Shown here: one piece after another, positions 6,094-9,557 of the stretch
How the letters are laid out: each line of letters begins with the position of its first letter
Numbering within the stretch: the stretch's first letter is position 1
DNA from: Desulfobulbaceae bacterium UBA2273
GTDB lineage: Bacteria; Desulfobacterota; Desulfobulbia; Desulfobulbales; Desulfurivibrionaceae
Length of the DNA stretch: 9,557 bases
Direction: 5' to 3'
NCBI GenBank assembly: GCA_002347095.1
Contig: DDWZ01000008.1
Coordinates: 1 to 9,557, forward strand
Program-made: the position numbers and the translations under genes
Notes under the pieces: generated by a model
What the model saw: only the letters and a program-made list of their open reading frames with translations
What the model was told of the DNA's origin: nothing
Database searches by the model: none

Positions 6094-6128
6094 CCCTCCC
6101 CCTGCCCCCCTCCCGTCAAGGGAGGGGG
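6094..6128. repeat. C-rich/G-rich hairpin repeat
   Basis: CCCCCTCCC (6106-6114) pairs perfectly with GGGAGGGGG (6120-6128) around a 5-base loop, and a second CCCTCCCCC lies at 6094-6102 as a near-alternative left arm. It sits 22 bases from the end of the rubrerythrin gene and may form the 3' structure of its transcript, although there is no T-tract on the minus strand. The G-rich strand has too few separate G-runs here for an obvious quadruplex. Confidence 0.6.
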
Positions 6129-6149
6129 AAGTCAATATCAAACTAACCG

Positions 6150-6644
6150 TCAGTCGATCTTGTCAAAGGCCTTCTTATTGGCCCCGCACACCGGGCATGT
6201 ATCCGGAGCCTCGCCCTCGCAGGTGTAGCCGCACATCGAACAGACATGCATGTCCGTTGCCTCCTGATTGGCCAGGCTGTCCAAGGCTTTCTGGTACAGG
6301 GCGGCGTGGATTTTCTCCACCTCATTGGCATAGCTGAAACTGCGTTCCGCCGATTTGTGCCCTTCCTCCTTGGCCGCGGCGATCATAGCCGGATACATCT
6401 CCTGAAACTCATGGGTCTCGCCGCCGATGGCCTCTTTGAGGTTGGTTGCGGTGTCGCCGATACCCTTGAGGGCGCGGAGATGGGCGTGGGCGTGGATGGT
6501 TTCCGCATGGGCCGCGGCGCGAAACAACCTGGCCGTCTGCTTGAATCCCTCTTTGTCCGCCTTGTCGGCAAAGGCCAGATACTTGCGATTTGCCTGTGAT
6601 TCCCCGGCGAAAGCCTCCCAAAGATTCTTTTCGGTTTTGGTCAT
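6150..6644 (-). CDS. rbr: Rubrerythrin
   Basis: A 164-residue cytoplasmic non-haem iron peroxidase that reduces hydrogen peroxide with electrons from NAD(P)H via rubredoxin-type carriers, typical of anaerobes. Residues 1-125 form the ferritin-like four-helix domain with diiron ligands by pattern: E15 (AGESQA), E48 and H51 (HAETIHA), E76 and E79 (GGETHEFQEMYP), E110 and H113 (NEVEKIH). Residues 130-164 are a C-terminal rubredoxin-like domain with C135-x-x-C138 (CSMCGY) and C150-x-x-C153 (CPVCGA), which binds one iron. All ligands are present; C142 is an extra Cys. The start at 6644 is supported by AAGGAG seven to twelve bases upstream; an in-frame ATG at 6716 would add 24 residues unlike the family. 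It is a single gene, convergent with cobA-hemD and divergent from trpB. I see no clear PerR-type operator in the 206-base gap to trpB. Confidence 0.95.
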   Translation of the reverse strand: MTKTEKNLWEAFAGESQANRKYLAFADKADKEGFKQTARLFRAAAHAETIHAHAHLRALKGIGDTATNLKEAIGGETHEFQEMYPAMIAAAKEEGHKSAERSFSYANEVEKIHAALYQKALDSLANQEATDMHVCSMCGYTCEGEAPDTCPVCGANKKAFDKID

Positions 6645-6850
6645 ACGGTTTCTCCTTGTGCGAAATGATATGTTTGCGGCGGCCTGACAAAAAAGACCCG
6701 CATCATGAAAAAACAATGGGAGATCAGGACAAAAAAAGGCTTTTAAAAAAGACTATTCATGGGTAAATAGGTTCAATTTCTCAGAAAAAGACAGGCCCGG
6801 CTTAGGTTGGCCTATTTCCAATAGTATCCGTCAAAATCAAGGAAAACGCC

Positions 6851-8194
6851 ATGAAAAAAAGAATCCTTCTTCCCGACGAAGAACGCGTCACCCAGTGGTA
6901 CAACGTTATGGCCGACATGCCCGGCGGCATGCATCCTCCCTTGAATCCCGCTACCAAACAGCCGCTGACTCCGGACCTGATGGCGCCCATCTTCCCCATG
7001 GGGCTGCTGGAGCAGGAGATGAGCGACAAGCGCTGGATCGACATCCCCGAAGAGATCCAGGACATCTGGTCCATCTGGCGGCCCTCCCCCCTGGTGCGCG
7101 CCAATTTCCTGGAAGAAAAGCTGGGCACCAAGGCGAAGATCTATTTCAAGTACGAAGGGGTCTCCCCTTCCGGCAGCCACAAGACCAACAGCGCCGTGGT
7201 GCAGGCCTATTACAACAAGCGGGAAGGCGTCAAGCGGTTGGCCACCGAAACCGGAGCCGGTCAGTGGGGCAGCGCCCTGGCCTTTGCCACCCATAAGTTC
7301 GGCCTGGAGTGCAAGGTCTACATGGTGCGGGTTTCCTACGACCAGAAACCGTACCGCAAATCGATGATGCACACCTACGGCGCGGAGATCGTGCCCAGCC
7401 CCAGCCCGGATACCCCCACCGGCCGGGCCATTCTTGCCAAGGATCCCAACACCCCCGGCTCTTTGGGCATCGCCATCAGCGAGGCCTTGGAAGACGCGGT
7501 TTCCCGCGAGGACACCAAGTACGCCCTAGGCTCGGTCTTGAACCACGTTTGCTTGCATCAGACCATAATCGGCCTGGAGGCCAAGAAGCAGTTGGCCATG
7601 ATCGGCGAGAGCCCGGATGTGGTGATCGGCTGCTGCGGCGGCGGCTCCAACTTCGCCGGCCTGGCCGCGCCCTTTCTGCCCGACAAGCTGGAAGGCAAGA
7701 ATATCCGCTTGATCGGGGTGGAGCCCGCCTCCTGCCCCTCGCTCACCAAGGGCATCTATGCCTATGATTTCGGGGATGTTTCCGAGCGCACCCCGCTCTT
7801 GTACATGTACACCCTGGGGCATGATTTCATGCCGCCGGGCATCCATGCCGGAGGCTTGCGCTACCACGGCATGTCCCCCATTGTCAGCGCCATGCTCCGG
7901 GAAAATCTGATGGAGGCCATGGCCTTGCATCAGGTGGAATGCTTTGAGGCCGGAGTACTTTTCGCCCAAACCGAGGGGATTATCCCGGCGCCCGAATCGT
8001 GCCACGCGATCCGGGCGGCGATCATCGAGGCCACCAAGGACCCGAAGGAACCCAAGACCATCCTGTTCAATCTTTCCGGCCACGGCCACCTCGATCTTTC
8101 CAGCTACGACAAGTTTTTTGCCGGAGAATTGCACAACTTCGAGTATCCTGCCGAGGCAGTGGCAGAAGCGAAGAAGCATCTGCCGAAGATTTGA
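6851..8194 (+). CDS. trpB: Tryptophan synthase beta chain, TrpB2 type
   Basis: A 447-residue cytoplasmic PLP enzyme. The length (ordinary TrpB1 is about 395-400) and the N-terminus, with [12 protein letters not shown] (22-33) and [13 protein letters not shown] (76-88), identify the TrpB2 subgroup, which makes tryptophan from indole and serine and usually lacks tight TrpA binding. Motifs: [15 protein letters not shown] (101-115) with PLP lysine K111, TETGAGQWG (132-140), the phosphate-binding GCCGGGSNF (260-268), [12 protein letters not shown] (375-386), and LSGHGHLDL (408-416) near the pyridine ring. No trpA or other trp gene is present, fitting a stand-alone indole-salvage role; a role with a distant TrpA is possible. 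The ribosome site is AAGGA eight to twelve bases before the ATG. The 206-base region upstream is AT-rich with no convincing promoter or trp attenuator. The S13 carboxypeptidase gene follows within 60 bases. Confidence 0.93.
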   Translation: MKKRILLPDEERVTQWYNVMADMPGGMHPPLNPATKQPLTPDLMAPIFPMGLLEQEMSDKRWIDIPEEIQDIWSIWRPSPLVRANFLEEKLGTKAKIYFKYEGVSPSGSHKTNSAVVQAYYNKREGVKRLATETGAGQWGSALAFATHKFGLECKVYMVRVSYDQKPYRKSMMHTYGAEIVPSPSPDTPTGRAILAKDPNTPGSLGIAISEALEDAVSREDTKYALGSVLNHVCLHQTIIGLEAKKQLAMIGESPDVVIGCCGGGSNFAGLAAPFLPDKLEGKNIRLIGVEPASCPSLTKGIYAYDFGDVSERTPLLYMYTLGHDFMPPGIHAGGLRYHGMSPIVSAMLRENLMEAMALHQVECFEAGVLFAQTEGIIPAPESCHAIRAAIIEATKDPKEPKTILFNLSGHGHLDLSSYDKFFAGELHNFEYPAEAVAEAKKHLPKI

Positions 8195-8253
8195 GACTGA
8201 CCCTGCCCATGGCAATCCTGCGCGCCGCATCCCTGCTCCGGAAACCGAGGGGA

Positions 8254-9459
8254 ATGCGGCGCGTTTTTTTTCTCGGCCTTGGCTTGTCTCTCGCCCTGCC
8301 CGCTTCACTCTGGGCAGGGGCAGGGCAGTCCCTGGAAACTCTGGCGGAAAACGGCGGGATTCTCGTCACCAGAAACGGGGCGATTATTTACGAACAGAAC
8401 GCAGACCGCCAATTCATCCCGGCCAGCGTTCTGAAAATCGGCACGGCCCTGGCCGGGATTCGCATCCTTGGCAAGGAATATCGCTTCACCACCCGGTTTT
8501 ACGTCAATGGCGACCGAGATCTGTACATCCGCGGCTTGGCTGATCCCTTACTGGTTTCCGAGGAAGTAGCCAAGATTGTCGCCACCCTCCGCAGCCGCGG
8601 CCTTTCCACGATCCGCAACATCGTTGTCGATGACACCGGCTGCCGGCTTGAAAACGGAACCGATGGCGCCACCAACACCCTCAATCCCTACGATGCCCAG
8701 AACAGTTGCCTGGCGGTGAACTTCAACACCATCAACCTCGTCAAAGGCGCGGACGGCAGCGTGCGTTCCGCAGAAGAGCAGACCCCTACCCTGCCGCTGA
8801 TGCGGGAACTGGCGCAAGGTCTGCCGTCCGGCACCCACCGGATCAACGCCACGGCCACCGGTAACCAAAGCCTGCGCTATGTGGGGGAGTTGTTCGGTGC
8901 CATGTGCAAAAAACAGGGGGTGACAATGCGCGGCAAAATCATCCCCGGCCCGGTGCCGGAGGGGCTCAAGCTATTCTACGAGCATGGTTCGAGCAAGAGT
9001 CTGGACGAGGTGCTGACCGGGCTGCTCAAGTATTCCAACAATTTCATCGCCAACCAGCTTTTCCTGGCCATGGGCGCAAAACAATACGGCTGGCCCGCCA
9101 CCTGGGACAAGGGTCAGCGGGCCGTGACCGCTTTTTACCGCAATGAGCTTGGGCTTTCGGAAAAGGACATCGTGGTCCGCGAAGGCTCCGGCCTCTCCCG
9201 GCAAAACCGGGTAACGCCCAGGGCAATGCTCGCCATCCTGGAGGCGTTTAAGCCCCATTCCGGGCTGCTCCCTTTTGAGAACAACTGCCTGCGCAAATCC
9301 GGCACTATGACCGGGGTGTATGGGTATGCGGGATATTTTGCCGGAGAGCGAGGGTTGGACAGTTTTGTTCTCATGCTCAACCAGCCGAAGAATACCAGGG
9401 ATCAGGTACTGGAGCTGCTCGGCGCCATGCATGGGGCAAAGGGGAAACGGAAGAATTGA
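8254..9459 (+). CDS. PBP4-like D-alanyl-D-alanine carboxypeptidase (peptidase S13)
   Basis: A 401-residue exported penicillin-binding protein of the DacB/PBP4 family, acting on peptidoglycan in the periplasm by removing terminal D-Ala or cutting cross-links. The signal peptide is MRRVFFLGLGLSLALPASLWA (1-21). The three active-site motifs are SVLK (S58 nucleophile, K61), SNN (261-263) and KSG (348-350, in place of the usual KTG); EGSGLSR (310-316) is the family loop before the third. SxxK and SxN are about 203 residues apart against roughly 244 in E. coli PBP4, so the inserted domain is shorter. The start is uncertain. The ATG at 8254 gives the best signal peptide but has GAGG only three bases away; the ATG at 8209, 14 bases after trpB, adds 15 residues and lacks a ribosome site. 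It is probably co-transcribed with trpB, with no evident functional link. Confidence 0.88.
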   Translation: MRRVFFLGLGLSLALPASLWAGAGQSLETLAENGGILVTRNGAIIYEQNADRQFIPASVLKIGTALAGIRILGKEYRFTTRFYVNGDRDLYIRGLADPLLVSEEVAKIVATLRSRGLSTIRNIVVDDTGCRLENGTDGATNTLNPYDAQNSCLAVNFNTINLVKGADGSVRSAEEQTPTLPLMRELAQGLPSGTHRINATATGNQSLRYVGELFGAMCKKQGVTMRGKIIPGPVPEGLKLFYEHGSSKSLDEVLTGLLKYSNNFIANQLFLAMGAKQYGWPATWDKGQRAVTAFYRNELGLSEKDIVVREGSGLSRQNRVTPRAMLAILEAFKPHSGLLPFENNCLRKSGTMTGVYGYAGYFAGERGLDSFVLMLNQPKNTRDQVLELLGAMHGAKGKRKN

Positions 9460-9498
9460 AAGGAAGGTCCCTTTTGGGATGGCTGATTTCGAAAAAGA

Positions 9499-9525
9499 GA
9501 ATTAAGTATGGTGTCACCTTAATTC
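9499..9525. repeat. GAATTAAG/CTTAATTC palindrome at the window end
   Basis: GAATTAAG (9499-9506) and CTTAATTC (9518-9525) form a perfect 8-bp stem around an 11-base loop containing GGTGTCAC, itself nearly palindromic. It lies 39 bases after the S13 gene in DNA that is visibly more AT-rich than the genes. No T-run follows, so a simple terminator is unlikely. It may be the edge of a dispersed or transposon-associated repeat that continues beyond 9557; this is a guess from pattern memory. Confidence 0.5.
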
Positions 9526-9557
9526 CCTAAAAAGGAGGGTGTAAAAAGGATTGTGTA

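Noticed and set aside
6645..6716. Longer rubrerythrin start at 6716
   Set aside because: The ATG at 6644 has a near-ideal AAGGAG and matches the family N-terminus; the extension does not.
6645..6850. trp attenuator, T-box or clear promoter between rubrerythrin and trpB
   Set aside because: Only AT-rich tracts and a weak AGGCC/GGCCT hairpin are seen; no Trp-codon leader, no T-box element, no well-spaced -35/-10 pair.
7526..8308. 260-residue open frame on the minus strand within trpB and the start of the S13 gene
   Set aside because: It lies antisense to a well-supported trpB with intact motifs; its product is low-complexity and rich in Ala, Gly, Arg and His, typical of a GC-rich shadow frame.
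9468..9479. TCCC-TTTT-GGGA hairpin after the S13 gene as terminator
   Set aside because: Only four base pairs and no T-run after the stem.
1..9557. tRNA, rRNA, CRISPR array or prophage genes
   Set aside because: No cloverleaf, rRNA-like stretch, regularly spaced direct repeats or phage genes were seen on either strand.

Overview
The window looks like chromosomal DNA from an anaerobic, Gram-negative, GC-rich Desulfobacterota (former Deltaproteobacteria) organism, perhaps of the Desulfobulbales type. This is inferred from gene content: a cobA-hemD fusion beside hemC, a FmdB-type zinc ribbon ending in a Cys-rich tail, rubrerythrin, a long TrpB2-type tryptophan synthase beta chain, and gmhA (lipopolysaccharide heptose). 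No taxonomic marker gene is present, so the assignment is tentative.

Layout. (1) Positions 1-968, minus strand: a PhnD-type periplasmic solute-binding protein, followed with a TGATG stop/start overlap by the first 34 codons of a membrane protein that runs off the window, plausibly a sensor. (2) Positions 969-1241: a divergent control region with one good sigma70-like promoter on each strand. (3) Positions 1242-2811, plus: gmhA, then, 16 bases later, a 322-residue protein that I read as a divergent deoxyhypusine-synthase-fold enzyme. (4) Positions 3009-4216, plus: a small FmdB zinc ribbon and hemC, bracketed by two related palindromic elements (2828-2902 and 4233-4359) in opposite orientation. 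(5) Positions 4387-5974: a terminator-like hairpin just before a bifunctional cobA-hemD gene. (6) Positions 5975-6149: GC-rich palindromic repeats where cobA-hemD and the rubrerythrin gene converge. (7) Positions 6150-6644, minus: rubrerythrin. (8) Positions 6851-9459, plus: trpB2, then a PBP4-like D,D-carboxypeptidase (peptidase S13). (9) Positions 9460-9557: no gene, but an 8-bp-stem palindrome.

How the genes work together. hemC and cobA-hemD give consecutive steps from porphobilinogen to precorrin-2, feeding siroheme, and in sulfate reducers also heme through the siroheme-dependent (Ahb) route and cobalamin. gmhA starts ADP-heptose synthesis for the outer-membrane lipopolysaccharide, and the S13 protein trims peptidoglycan. 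Rubrerythrin removes peroxide. The binding-protein/membrane-protein pair looks like a ligand-sensing unit rather than a transporter, as far as the window shows.

The least explained items are the deoxyhypusine-synthase-like partner of gmhA, the binding-protein/sensor pair, and the palindromic elements, whose arms show compensatory base changes.
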